A DNA stretch of 35,772 bases from an uncultured Caldilinea sp. (GCF_937128415.1 NZ_CAKZMJ010000087.1:1-35772); one strand, 5' to 3'; positions 1-19,011 are shown, counted from the first letter of the stretch. Made by a program: numbers and translations. The notes: generated by a model not told the origin, from the sequence alone.

Positions 1-1
1 C

Positions 2-88
2 GAGTTGGTCAAGCAAATTCACGCGGATATCGCCCAGGCGCGTGCATGGTTCGCCTCCGAGGCGCAGAAAGCGGCTGCGGAGCAATAG
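2..88 (+). CDS. C-terminal end of an unidentified protein (partial)
   Basis: An open frame enters from the left edge and ends at TAG 86-88, giving 28 residues that finish in an Ala/Glu/Gln-rich helix (EAQKAAAEQ). The piece is too short to assign a family. It lies on the same strand as the lipoprotein gene that starts 33 bases downstream, with no terminator between them, so the two may share a transcript. It could be the end of a substrate-binding protein or another helical protein, but nothing visible decides this. Confidence 0.6.
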   Translation, partial: ELVKQIHADIAQARAWFASEAQKAAAEQ

Positions 89-121
89 CGCATCGTTTCA
101 AACGTGAGAGGTTTTTACAAA

Positions 122-2386
<2,265 letters not shown>

Positions 2387-2457
2387 GCAATGAAAAAAAG
2401 AAGCGAGAAGAGGGACGGCGGACAGGGCGTCGCTTTTGAGAGATCGGTGGAGCCCCG

Positions 2458-3666
2458 ATGCGTTTTCTGTTCGTTTCGGCGCCGCTGCCAGGCCACCTGG
2501 ACTGGGGCGGGTTTCTGGCGACGGCGGTCGCACTACAGCGGCGCGGCCACGAGGTGATCTGGGCCTCGGGCGAGGCGGTGGCTGCTCAGGTGCAACAGGA
2601 AGGCGTCCGCTTTGCGTCGCTGACGGAGACCGGCTGGCGTTGGCCGCCGCCTCCGCCCATGGCCCGCCCCGCGCAGATGGCTGACGCGGCATGGCGACGC
2701 CTGCGCAGGCTGCGCGCGCTCGACCAATGGCTGGAGCCGGCGCGCGTGGAGGCAGGCATGGCCGCGCTCGAGGCGGTCGCCGCCGAGGTGCAGCCGGACG
2801 CAATCGTCAGCGAGATGTTCATCGTTGCATCAGGTCTGGTCGCCGAACGCATCCGGCGCCCTCTCATCGTAGTCGGATGGCCTGCTGTGGAGATTTCCAC
2901 CGGCGCAGAGGAGGATGTGATGGCCGAGGCGAGCGCCCGGATGGCGCGCTTGCTCCGCATCGGCGGCTGTGAAGGCGTCAACTTCACCCGACAGGGTCCG
3001 CCTGCGCTGCGTTCCCCCCATCTTCACCTCACCTTCTGGTCGGAGCGCTGGTATGCCGGCCTTGCGCTGGCGCCGCAGACGCGCCACGCAGGCGGTCTGC
3101 CGCTCGACGCCCTCCCTGCGGATGCGACGCTGCCTTCGCCAGAGGATGCACCGTGGGTCGTCATCACCCTGGGGACAACCTTCAACCGCGATCCGGCGTT
3201 TTTTCTGGCGGCGGCGCGCGCTGCGGTGAACCTGGGCTGTCGGCCGATCCTGCTGTTAGGGCGCTCTATTGACCCTGCAGGGGATGACCGCTGGCTGGAG
3301 CGACTGCCCGCCGAGGCGGTCGTGCGCGAATTCGCCGACTTTCGCACCCTGCTCCCATATGCTGCGGCGGCTATCCATCACGGCGGCGCGGGCACGACCC
3401 ACGCCCTCGTGCGCGCGGCGGTTCCGCAGATCGTCGTCCCCCATGCTGGCGAGCAGCTTCATCAGGCGCGCGGCGTGGCGCGCACCGGCGTCGGCCTCCA
3501 TCTGCCGCCCGAAGAGGCGACCGTCGAACGGCTGACCGCCGCACTGGCTGCGCTGCTTCCCGACCTCTCTCCCTATCGAGCGCGCGCCGCCGCCCTGCGC
3601 GAGGAATTCGCCCGGCTGGGCGGCCCACCGGCGGCTGCGCAGATGGTGGAGCGCTCGCTTGCGTAG
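2458..3666 (+). CDS. Glycosyltransferase, GT1/UGT-like (MGT family)
   Basis: A 402-residue protein with a GT-B fold pattern. The N-terminus MRFLFVSAPLPGHLDWGG is the usual acceptor-side start, followed by LQRRGHEVIWASGE. The C-terminal donor-binding signature HHGGAGTTHALVRAAVPQIV with PHAGEQLHQA lies at about residues 305-335 and matches macrolide/sterol-type UDP-sugar transferases. The start ATG 2458 has GGTGGAG a few bases upstream. Family knowledge says such enzymes move a sugar from a nucleotide donor to a lipid, antibiotic or other small acceptor; the acceptor cannot be read here. It is 71 bases after the lipoprotein gene and may be co-transcribed with it. No signal peptide is visible, so it is cytoplasmic. 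Confidence 0.85.
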   Translation: MRFLFVSAPLPGHLDWGGFLATAVALQRRGHEVIWASGEAVAAQVQQEGVRFASLTETGWRWPPPPPMARPAQMADAAWRRLRRLRALDQWLEPARVEAGMAALEAVAAEVQPDAIVSEMFIVASGLVAERIRRPLIVVGWPAVEISTGAEEDVMAEASARMARLLRIGGCEGVNFTRQGPPALRSPHLHLTFWSERWYAGLALAPQTRHAGGLPLDALPADATLPSPEDAPWVVITLGTTFNRDPAFFLAAARAAVNLGCRPILLLGRSIDPAGDDRWLERLPAEAVVREFADFRTLLPYAAAAIHHGGAGTTHALVRAAVPQIVVPHAGEQLHQARGVARTGVGLHLPPEEATVERLTAALAALLPDLSPYRARAAALREEFARLGGPPAAAQMVERSLA

Positions 3667-3779
3667 AGGGTGTGCGCTGCCGCATTTCTTCGCTTCGCCC
3701 AAGACCCAGGCCACCGGCAAATGCCAGATCATCCGCCAGCAGCCGGTGGAAGGGATGATCATCATAGCCGCCTCTTTTG

Positions 3780-4592
3780 ATGCATGTGGTCAAGGAATAT
3801 CTTGCCGACATGGTCGGCGGCGGACCATTTGGCTTGCAGCCGGGCCAGTGGACGGACGATGCGTCGATGGCGCTCTGTCTCGGCTACAGCCTGGTGGAGT
3901 GCAACGGCTTCGATGCCCACGACCCGATGACGCGCTACGTGCGCCGGTGGAAAGAAGGCTACCTGAGCAGCACCGGCGTCTGCTTTGACATCGGCGTCAC
4001 TGTGGCGGGTGCGCTGCAGCGTTTTCAGCAGACGGGCGATCCATTCGCCGGTTCGACCGACCCGCACAAGGCAGGCAACGGCTGCATCATGCGCCTGGCG
4101 CCCGTGCCGCTCTACTACTATCCCGACATTGACGCGGCTGCGCACTACGCGGCGGAGAGTGCGCGCACCACGCACGCCGCGGCGGAGTGTCTCGACGCCA
4201 GCCGCCTCTTTGCGTGCATCCTCGTGCGCGCCCTGCGCGGCGACGACAAAGCCGCTGTGCTGCTGGGCGACAGCGCAACGTTCACCGGCGCACCCCAGAT
4301 TGAGGCGATTGCGCGGGGCGACTATCGCAGCAAGCGCCAGGCGCAGATCCGCGGCTCCGGCTACGTCGTCGACAGCCTGAAAGCCGCGCTCTGGTGTTTC
4401 GACCGCACCGACACCTTCGCCAGCGCCGTGCTGCTGGCCGCCAACCTGGGCGACGACGCCGACACAACCGCAGCCGTATGTGGGCAGGTGGCCGGCGCGT
4501 TCTACGGCGAAGCGGGGATTCCGGCCGCCTGGCGCACCCAATTGACGATGCACGACGAAATTGTAGCGTTGGCGGACAGGCTGTGTCGTTAG
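3780..4592 (+). CDS. ADP-ribosylglycohydrolase (DraG-like), N-terminus missing
   Basis: A 270-residue frame with strong DraG-family features: GQWTDDASMALCLG (about 22-35, metal-binding Thr-Asp-Asp), AGNGCIMRLAPVPL, and the C-terminal GDDADTTAAVCGQVAGAFYG carrying the second metal-binding Asp cluster. Enzymes of this family remove ADP-ribose from proteins or small molecules using two divalent metals. Relatives start about 40 residues earlier with a GxxxGDALG helix. Here homology begins at DMVGGGPFG and an in-frame TAG lies at 3765-3767, so that first helix is absent. No good ribosome-binding site precedes ATG 3780, and a hairpin (CCACCGGC 3711-3718 with GCCGGTGG 3742-3749) separates the frame from the upstream gene. 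It is either a shortened protein or a 5'-truncated pseudogene. Confidence 0.75.
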   Translation: MHVVKEYLADMVGGGPFGLQPGQWTDDASMALCLGYSLVECNGFDAHDPMTRYVRRWKEGYLSSTGVCFDIGVTVAGALQRFQQTGDPFAGSTDPHKAGNGCIMRLAPVPLYYYPDIDAAAHYAAESARTTHAAAECLDASRLFACILVRALRGDDKAAVLLGDSATFTGAPQIEAIARGDYRSKRQAQIRGSGYVVDSLKAALWCFDRTDTFASAVLLAANLGDDADTTAAVCGQVAGAFYGEAGIPAAWRTQLTMHDEIVALADRLCR

Positions 4593-4789
4593 ATCGGCAG
4601 ACGTTTCGCTAGAAAACGCGCAGATTCCCCTTTGGCGACCAGCGATCTTTGTCCAGAGCATCTGTGTCAGTGCTTTCATCTTGAAGCTGACCGGGAGATA
4701 GACGCCATCGGGCGTCAGCATGCGGCGGCGCACAAAGGAACTGCGTTCAAGCACGTCGATGATCATCAGATCGCAATCTTGAGCATTCA

Positions 4790-4798
4790 TGCTAAAAT
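4790..4798 (+). promoter_or_regulatory. Extended -10 promoter for the Gfo/Idh/MocA gene
   Basis: TGCTAAAAT matches an extended -10 element (TGn followed by TAAAAT, 4793-4798), with a predicted start about 57 bases before ATG 4862. No convincing -35 is seen at 17 bases. The surrounding 4593-4861 gap is A+T-richer than the genes and holds no gene I can support. Confidence 0.45.
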
Positions 4799-4861
4799 GC
4801 TCTCACACTATCAAATTTCCAAAACAAATCGAATCCATCAAACACAGTAAGGAGATTCGCA

Positions 4862-6055
<1,194 letters not shown>

Positions 6056-6095
6056 GATCGACTCTGTCCTATATCGACTCTGTCCGCTGAGGAAA

Positions 6096-6174
6096 CGGCC
6101 GCGGTTGCTGCAAACTCGCCGGATGCAGCACTTGAACCTGTGCGCATCCGCCGCATGCGCAGCAACCGCGGCCG
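6096..6174. terminator. Long imperfect hairpin between convergent genes (bidirectional terminator candidate)
   Basis: CGGCCGCGGTTGCTG (6096-6110) is repeated inverted at 6160-6174. Nested inside are CGGATGC/GCATCCG (6120-6126/6144-6150) and GCAC/GTGC (6128-6131/6140-6143). The structure fills the gap between the stop codons of two convergent genes. It has no strong T-tract, so it may block read-through or act on RNA stability instead. A 13-base direct repeat, ATCGACTCTGTCC, precedes it at 6057-6069 and 6073-6085. Confidence 0.6.
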
Positions 6175-6178
6175 CAAT

Positions 6179-7519
<1,341 letters not shown>

Positions 7520-7654
7520 AGCTCCTCCAAAAGTCAATCTTTCTTCATGTTGAACGTCCGGCTGCTGTTCCGGCCAATTGCGCCGATCATAGCACAGAGT
7601 GTTGCGCAGAACAAGCCATTAGTTGAAAGGATTTCAGAAAAATTCGGTTGCGCG

Positions 7655-8107
7655 CTACAGCCAGTCGCGCCCGAGGAAAAAGAGCAAGGTGTAGATAATG
7701 CCGATCAAGCCGCCGACAATCACCTGCAACGTAGTGTGACCGATCAGCTCTTTGAGCTGCGCGTCGGTGAGAGGGTGACCGTTGAAGACGGTCTGTAGAA
7801 GCTGGTTCAGCACGCGCGCCTGCTTGCCGCTTTCCTGGCGTACCCCACGCGCATCGTACATGACGATCACCGCCAGCACGACGGCGACGGCGAACAGGCC
7901 GCTGTCCATTCCATACTGATAGCCGATGGCGGTCACGAGGCTGCATACGAGGGCGGAGTGGCTGCTTGGCATACCGCCCGCCTGCGCCATCACGCGAAAA
8001 TCGAAGCGGCCGGTCTGCACCCAATAGGCCACCACCTTGTAAAACTGCACGATCAAGGCGATCGAAAGCGGCAGCCAGAGCGCCGAGTTGCTCAACAGTG
8101 CGAGCAT
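7655..8107 (-). CDS. Divergent PAP2 family (DUF212/YuiD) membrane protein
   Basis: A 150-residue integral membrane protein. QAGGMPSSHSALVCSLVTAIG (about 43-63) is the DUF212 signature and keeps the PSSH element of PAP2-type acid phosphatases. VMYDARGVRQESGKQA follows, and a C-terminal GHTTLQVIVGGLIGI segment has the expected His and Gly-rich membrane helix. Four hydrophobic helices are visible. The family resembles vanadium-dependent haloperoxidases and PAP2 phosphatases; its physiological substrate, perhaps a lipid phosphate, is unknown. The gene follows xseB by 6 bases on the same strand, suggesting one transcript. Confidence 0.88.
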   Translation of the reverse strand: MLALLSNSALWLPLSIALIVQFYKVVAYWVQTGRFDFRVMAQAGGMPSSHSALVCSLVTAIGYQYGMDSGLFAVAVVLAVIVMYDARGVRQESGKQARVLNQLLQTVFNGHPLTDAQLKELIGHTTLQVIVGGLIGIIYTLLFFLGRDWL

Positions 8108-8113
8108 AAATTG

Positions 8114-8374
8114 CTAGGTTTCTCGCCACGCATCAAATGGAGTCGTCTGATTCCCTTCCTGCCAGCGACGCACGCGCAGCTCCGCTTCATCCAGGCGGGC
8201 TGCGCAGAGTTGCGCCAGGAGCGCGCCTTCTTCGTACAGCCTTAACGTCTCCTCCAGCGGCAGGTCGCCGCTTTCCAGTCGATCCAGGATGCGCTCCAGT
8301 TGTGCGAGGGCTGCATCGTAGCTCAGGTTGGAATCAATTTGCACAGTTATTTCGCTCACAGACAATCCTTGCAT
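8114..8374 (-). CDS. xseB: Exodeoxyribonuclease VII small subunit
   Basis: An 86-residue protein with the XseB helical hairpin: LSYDAALAQLERILDRLESG then LPLEETLRLYEEGALLAQLC and a C-terminal helix with LDEAELRVRR. XseB is the accessory subunit that associates with XseA to form the single-strand nuclease ExoVII; it has no catalytic site of its own. ATG 8374 is taken as the start, though its ribosome-binding site is weak; a GTG at codon 6 is possible. No xseA is in the window, so the large subunit must be elsewhere. It is the first gene of a probable two-gene unit with the DUF212 gene and is divergent from the DUF309 gene. Confidence 0.88.
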   Translation of the reverse strand: MQGLSVSEITVQIDSNLSYDAALAQLERILDRLESGDLPLEETLRLYEEGALLAQLCAARLDEAELRVRRWQEGNQTTPFDAWRET

Positions 8375-8459
8375 GACTGAGGAATCATGTGTTGCAAGAG
8401 ATTTCAGTATATCAAATTTGCGAGGCTACGGCCATTTTCTTTGGGATTGATTTTTCATC

Positions 8460-9251
8460 ATGACGCAACCTCTACGATCCGAACCCACTTTACACCAGCC
8501 GGCGGTCGTCTGTCTGGAGCCGGACCTTTTTTTCGTTCCGCGCCTGTGCGACGTGATCGAACGTCAGGGCGGACGGGCGGTGATCGTAGAAACGCCCGAG
8601 GACTTCGTCGAAGCCGTCGACCGCGAATTTCCGAACCTTGCCCTGGTTGACCTCGGGGCCGAAGGCGACTGGAGGCGCGCCATTGCGCGCTGCAAGATGC
8701 GACCGCACACCGCTCAAATCCCGATCATCGCATTCGGCAGCCACGTCGACGCGGAGACGCTGCAAGCGGCGCGGCGCGCTGGCGCGGATCACGCCTGGGC
8801 GCGCAGCAGAATGATGGAGACGCTGCCAGAGGTCGTGAAGCGCTATCTCCATCCGCCAACCATCTATCCCGAGGGCTGGGACGCGCCGTTGAGCGCACCG
8901 GCTCGCCGCGGGATCGAGGAATTCAACCGCGGCGAATATTTCGAGCAACATGAGTGGCTGGAAGAGGCCTGGAACGAAGAGACGCGGCCGGTGCGCGAAA
9001 TGTATCAAGGCATTCTCCAGATTGGGGTGGCGTTTCTGCAAATTCAGCGCAACAACTGGGCGGGCGCAATCAAGATGTTCCGCCGCGGCCTGCCCCGCCT
9101 GCGCACGCTGCCGCCAATCTGTCAAGGGGTGGACATCGCATCCCTGCGCGCGGCGGCCGAAGCCATTCACCACGAAATCACCGCTCTGGGGCCGGAGCGC
9201 CTGCACGAATTTGACCAGAGTCGCTTCCCCAAAATCCAGCTCGTAGAATAG
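8460..9251 (+). CDS. Receiver-like domain fused to DUF309
   Basis: A 263-residue cytoplasmic protein. Residues about 14-130 look like a response-regulator receiver: AVVCLEPDLFF, the likely phospho-acceptor Asp64 in NLALVDLG, then PIIAFGSH. The invariant Lys expected near DHAWARSRMM is missing, so normal phosphorylation signalling is doubtful. Residues about 145-215 match DUF309: RGIEEFNRGEYFEQHEWLEE followed by YQGILQIGVAFLQIQRNNWAGA, with the conserved FN.GEYFE.HE..EE pattern, thought to be a small helical, possibly metal-binding domain of unknown function. The gene ends five bases from the stop of the convergent sensor gene. Confidence 0.82.
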   Translation: MTQPLRSEPTLHQPAVVCLEPDLFFVPRLCDVIERQGGRAVIVETPEDFVEAVDREFPNLALVDLGAEGDWRRAIARCKMRPHTAQIPIIAFGSHVDAETLQAARRAGADHAWARSRMMETLPEVVKRYLHPPTIYPEGWDAPLSAPARRGIEEFNRGEYFEQHEWLEEAWNEETRPVREMYQGILQIGVAFLQIQRNNWAGAIKMFRRGLPRLRTLPPICQGVDIASLRAAAEAIHHEITALGPERLHEFDQSRFPKIQLVE

Positions 9252-9256
9252 CACAC

Positions 9257-11287
<2,031 letters not shown>

Positions 11288-11291
11288 GCCT

Positions 11292-12095
<804 letters not shown>

Positions 12096-12149
12096 ACGCC
12101 CATCGGTTCCTCTCTTTGCCTCGATTGTACCATTTCGATGAAAAAATGG

Positions 12150-12181
<32 letters not shown>

Positions 12182-12296
12182 CCGCTTGCCACTACTCTGT
12201 ACAGTAATTGAACAATGAATGCACAATAATTGCATCAGCATTTACGTTCAATCAATCACCGGATTCCAGCACTGTACACACGAAAGGAGAAGCAGC

Positions 12297-13292
<996 letters not shown>

Positions 13293-13370
13293 TCGGCCCT
13301 CTTCCGCTGCGATTGGGGGGCAGCGCTCCACGCTGCGAGCCGCCGGAGAAAAACCTTCACATAAAATCTA

Positions 13371-13401
13371 AACAGGGGCGGGTAAATCATCCGCCCCTGT
13401 T
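13371..13401. terminator. Bidirectional hairpin terminator
   Basis: AACAGGGGCGG (13371-13381) and CCGCCCCTGTT (13391-13401) form a perfect 11-bp stem with a 9-base loop. Read on the minus strand it is followed by TTTAGATTTTAT, a good intrinsic terminator for the adenosine deaminase gene. On the plus strand it lies 79 bases after the FAS1 gene, with a weaker tail. Confidence 0.75.
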
Positions 13402-13424
13402 CAATTGCGCATCTACGATAGCCC

Positions 13425-14531
<1,107 letters not shown>

Positions 14532-14569
14532 AAAACGTTCTTTCTAAACTCAACGGCGAAAAAGCTTCC

Positions 14570-14598
14570 AAATATTAGCCACTCAAATATTAACCACT
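14570..14598. repeat. Short tandem repeat upstream of the adenosine deaminase gene
   Basis: AAATATTAGCCACT (14570-14583) is repeated with one change at 14585-14598, a 15-base period that contains ATATT. It lies 40-70 bases upstream of the GTG start, where an operator could sit. No regulator is implied by the sequence. Confidence 0.4.
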
Positions 14599-14649
14599 AT
14601 AGTATACCCACACCGCCGTCGGTGATAAAGGCGAGGCGCACGAGGTTGT

Positions 14650-14683
<34 letters not shown>

Positions 14684-14733
14684 ATGACCGTTGATTTTGC
14701 CCGTCACCAATCCAAATCACAGGAGGAATTGAT

Positions 14734-15708
<975 letters not shown>

Positions 15709-15720
15709 ATTCTTTACTCT

Positions 15721-15784
15721 ACGAAGGGACGCAAAGATGCGCGAAGGAACGTTTGTCTCTCTTCGTGCTCTTTGCGCCCTTCGT
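15721..15784. repeat. REP-like imperfect palindrome, copy 1
   Basis: ACGAAGGGACGCAAAG at 15721-15736 pairs with CTTTGCGCCCTTCGT at 15770-15784 with a single-base bulge. The motif recurs at 27427-27484, so it is probably an interspersed intergenic repeat of this genome. Sitting 12 bases after the lipoprotein stop, it may also cap the transcript. Confidence 0.6.
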
Positions 15785-15939
15785 GGAGCCTTTATGATTG
15801 ATGCAAGAGCGTGAAGCTGCGCCGACGAAGTCTGTCTTGAACTTGCGTTTTGCCTATCTACACCCTCCTGACTGCCCCTAAAGCGTCGCTTCCTGTCCTC
15901 GCCTTGGCATCTCATAAAACTTTTCACCGCATGACATAT

Positions 15940-15967
15940 TTGTTCGATAACAATTTTGTGCTATAAT
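15940..15967 (+). promoter_or_regulatory. Promoter of the tmRNA gene
   Basis: TTGTTC (15940-15945) and a perfect TATAAT (15962-15967) are 16 bases apart. The mature tmRNA 5' end is 12 bases after the -10, consistent with a short leader trimmed by RNase P. Confidence 0.75.
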
Positions 15968-15979
15968 AAAAATCGCCAT

Positions 15980-16427
<448 letters not shown>

Positions 16428-16443
16428 GCGAGAGCAACAGCGC

Positions 16444-17697
16444 ATGGTCAAACAGGCATTCACCGCAGCGGAATTTGTGCAGGCGCGGCGCCGTTTTTTG
16501 CGTCATTGCGTCCTCGGCGCAGGCGGGCTGTTGCTGGCGGGCTGCACCGCCCCCTTTACTTCGGCGGCGTCGGGCCAGGAGCTTGCAGCCTTGGTGGCGG
16601 CGGCCAGCCGCAGAGGGAGAAAACCACCGATGCCTTCTGAAACGATTCGCCCTGCGCTCGTCAAACCTGACGTTGCGCTGGAGGTCAAGATCGGACAGAT
16701 GCTGATGCTCGGCTTTCGCGGGACGACGGCGCAGCAAGACCCCGCCATCGTGCGCGCCTTGACCGAGCAGCATGTCGGCGGCGTCGTGCTCTTCGACGTC
16801 GACGTCGGGGGGCGACGGCCGCGCAACATTGCGTCGCCGCAGCAGGTCGCTGCGCTGACTGCGGAATTGCAGGCCCTGGCGACCCTGCCGCTGATCATCA
16901 GCGTCGATCAGGAGGGCGGCAACGTCGCCCGCCTCAACGAGAAGTACGGCTTTCCCGCCACGCTCTCTGCAGCCGCGCTAGGAGAGCGCAACGACCCGGA
17001 GTTCACGCGAGCGGAGGCGGGCAAGATGGCGCAGACGCTGGCGGAGGCGGGCGTCACCCTCAACCTGGCGCCGGTGGTCGACGTGCGCCTTAACCCTGAC
17101 AGCCCCATCATCGCCCGCCCAGGGCGCAGCTTCTCGGCGGACCCAGCCGTTGTCGCTGCGCAGGCGGAAGCCTTCATCGACGGCCATCACGCGCACGGCG
17201 TCCGTTGCACGCTCAAACACTTCCCAGGTCACGGCAGCGCATTGGGCGACACGCACCTTGGCTTCACCGACGTCACCGAGACGTGGCGCGAGGACGAGCT
17301 GCTGCCCTACCGCGCCCTGATCGCCAAAGGCAAGGTGGACGCAATCATGACCGCGCACGTCTTCAACGCCCGACTTGACCCTGAGTTGCCCGCCACCCTC
17401 TCTCCGGCCATCGTGACCGGGCTGCTGCGACAGACGCTCGGCTATGAGGGCGTCGTCATCAGCGATGACATGCAGATGCGCGCCGTCGCCGACCACTATA
17501 GCCTGGAAAAAGCCTTCGAGCTGGCGATCCTGGCCGGCGTGGACATCATCGCCGTCGCCAACAACATGACCTACGCCGGCGCGGTCGCCGATCGTTTTGC
17601 GACGACGGTCATGCGCCTGCTCGACGAGGGGGTGATCGACGAAGCGCGCATCGAACAATCCTATCGCCGCATTCTGAAGCTCAAAGGGCTGGCCTGA
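16444..17697 (+). CDS. nagZ: Beta-N-acetylhexosaminidase-like GH3 lipoprotein
   Basis: A 417-residue glycoside hydrolase family 3 enzyme. ATG 16444 is chosen because the longer open frame to 16288 lies inside the tmRNA and its terminator. The N-terminus RRRFLRHCVLGAGGLLLAGC combines a twin-arginine-like motif with a lipobox, so it is probably a Tat-exported lipoprotein. The GH3 core shows VDQEGGNVARL, the NagZ loop KHFPGHGSALGDTH (catalytic Asp/His dyad) and VISDDMQMRAV, which carries the nucleophile Asp. NagZ-type enzymes release N-acetylglucosamine from muropeptides or chitin-type sugars; an exported form could scavenge wall or polymer fragments. Its 3' end overlaps the convergent transporter gene by 37 bases. 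Confidence 0.88.
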   Translation: MVKQAFTAAEFVQARRRFLRHCVLGAGGLLLAGCTAPFTSAASGQELAALVAAASRRGRKPPMPSETIRPALVKPDVALEVKIGQMLMLGFRGTTAQQDPAIVRALTEQHVGGVVLFDVDVGGRRPRNIASPQQVAALTAELQALATLPLIISVDQEGGNVARLNEKYGFPATLSAAALGERNDPEFTRAEAGKMAQTLAEAGVTLNLAPVVDVRLNPDSPIIARPGRSFSADPAVVAAQAEAFIDGHHAHGVRCTLKHFPGHGSALGDTHLGFTDVTETWREDELLPYRALIAKGKVDAIMTAHVFNARLDPELPATLSPAIVTGLLRQTLGYEGVVISDDMQMRAVADHYSLEKAFELAILAGVDIIAVANNMTYAGAVADRFATTVMRLLDEGVIDEARIEQSYRRILKLKGLA

Positions 17698-18863
17698 ACG
17701 TAGACGAGCGCAGCCAGCAGCATCAGCGCGGCGGCGCCCCACAACACTGCAGCGCCGCCGGACGCGTCCCACAGCAGGCCGCCGACGATGGCGCCGATGG
17801 CCCAGCCCAGCCCGCCCTGCGCAGCGCCGACCAGCGCCTGACCGGTGGCGCGCAGCCCCGCCGGCGCCGACTGCGCTGCATAGTCGACCACCGCCATCCA
17901 AAAGGAGGCGTAGAGCACGCCCAACAGCGGCGCTACACTCAAGATGTAGATTGGCGCCGGGGAGAGCGCCATCACGATATATACGGCGGCGAACCCCACC
18001 AGCCCGATCGCGATCAACGCCCGTGTGCGCACTCGCGCCAGCAACAGCGACCCGATGAACAGAATCGGGATTTCGGTGACCGCGTTGAGCGCGTAGACCA
18101 TTCCCACCTCCGCCTCGGAGCCGCCCAACGCCAGCAAATGCAGGCCGACAAAGCCGATGAAGCTGGCTGCACCCGCGCCCATCAACACGTTCATCAGCAA
18201 GAAATTGGGGTATCCCGGCTGTCGCCAAAGCTGCGCCAAACCGGAGAGCAGCTTCGGTCGCGAGGCCAGCCGTTCGATCGGCAAAAACAGGCTCAGTCCG
18301 GCGCAGACGACGGCGAGCAACAGCCCGTGCAGCCAGAAGATGGCGTCCATGTTGTGCGGCGAAAGCAGCTGACCCAGGCCGTAGCTGAAGGCCACAAAAC
18401 CGATGCTGCCGAACAATCGTTGACGACCGTAGCTGGCGCCCGTCCGCGCCACAAGGTCCATCACCGCGCTGTCGAGCAACGCAGGAACCGGCGAACGAAA
18501 GAAAATCATCAGGATCACCAACAGCAAGAGCGGCCAGAAGCCGCTCACCCACAGAAACGGCAAGGTCAGCAGACCGGCGCCCAGCGCACAAAGCGCGAGC
18601 ACCTGCTGATGGATCTGCCAGCGATCGGCGACGGCACCCCAAAACGGATTGGCCAACAGCGCAATGATCGGCGGAATGCTGCCCAGCAGCCCGATCTGTG
18701 CGCCGCTCAGCCCTTGATTGCTCAGATGGATATTGAAAAAGGGGGCCAGCGCGCCGATGGCTGCAAAAAAGGAAAGGTAATACAACTTCGCCACCCACAG
18801 GCCGGTGGAAGGCGTCCCAGACTGAATGACGGCACGAGATAGTGGCCACGAAATGCGCATCAT
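17661..18863 (-). CDS. Major facilitator superfamily transporter
   Basis: A 400-residue membrane protein with about 12 hydrophobic helices. The loop between helices 2 and 3, NPFWGAVADRWQIHQQVL, is the classic MFS signature (G-x-x-x-D-R). LYYLSFFAAIGALAPFFNIH at the N-terminus resembles the LacY/nucleoside-H+ symporter-like (MFS_1_like) group. The substrate cannot be read; the overlap with the GH3 gene makes sugars plausible, but they are on opposite strands, so this is only an inference. The start is the first of two adjacent ATGs, at 18863. The last 37 bases overlap the end of the GH3 gene tail to tail, so transcription of one could interfere with the other. Confidence 0.88.
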   Translation of the reverse strand: MMRISWPLSRAVIQSGTPSTGLWVAKLYYLSFFAAIGALAPFFNIHLSNQGLSGAQIGLLGSIPPIIALLANPFWGAVADRWQIHQQVLALCALGAGLLTLPFLWVSGFWPLLLLVILMIFFRSPVPALLDSAVMDLVARTGASYGRQRLFGSIGFVAFSYGLGQLLSPHNMDAIFWLHGLLLAVVCAGLSLFLPIERLASRPKLLSGLAQLWRQPGYPNFLLMNVLMGAGAASFIGFVGLHLLALGGSEAEVGMVYALNAVTEIPILFIGSLLLARVRTRALIAIGLVGFAAVYIVMALSPAPIYILSVAPLLGVLYASFWMAVVDYAAQSAPAGLRATGQALVGAAQGGLGWAIGAIVGGLLWDASGGAAVLWGAAALMLLAALVYVQASPLSFRMRR

Positions 18864-18983
18864 AGAACGAACAGCCTGCTTTCTTTGAGTTCAAATGAAC
18901 AGACAATCAACCGTTCACAATACTGCAACCCACAACTTTGTGCAAATGACGCACATATCTGCAGCAAAGACAAACCAACGGCT

Positions 18984-19011
18984 TTGACTGCCTAAAAGCC
19001 TCTGGCATAAT
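18984..19011 (+). promoter_or_regulatory. Promoter of the pyrophosphatase gene
   Basis: TTGACT (18984-18989) and CATAAT (19006-19011) are separated by 16 bases. The predicted start is about 35 bases before ATG 19054, which has AAGGAG upstream. Confidence 0.7.

Noticed and set aside
3762..4790. A 342-codon minus-strand frame opposite the ADP-ribosylglycohydrolase
   Set aside because: Most of it is the antisense of a motif-rich gene. Its first 65 or so residues (4593-4790) lie in the gap and look somewhat protein-like (LTPDGVYLPVSFKMKAL), but I could not tie them to a family.
4779..4798. TTGAGC and TAAAAT as a -35/-10 pair before the oxidoreductase gene
   Set aside because: They are only 8 bases apart; the TGn extension makes an extended -10 more likely.
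16978..18906. A 642-codon open frame on the minus strand
   Set aside because: It is the shadow of the GH3 and MFS genes in a G+C-rich region; its translation is Arg/Ala-rich with no family motif, while the overlapping frames show clear motifs.
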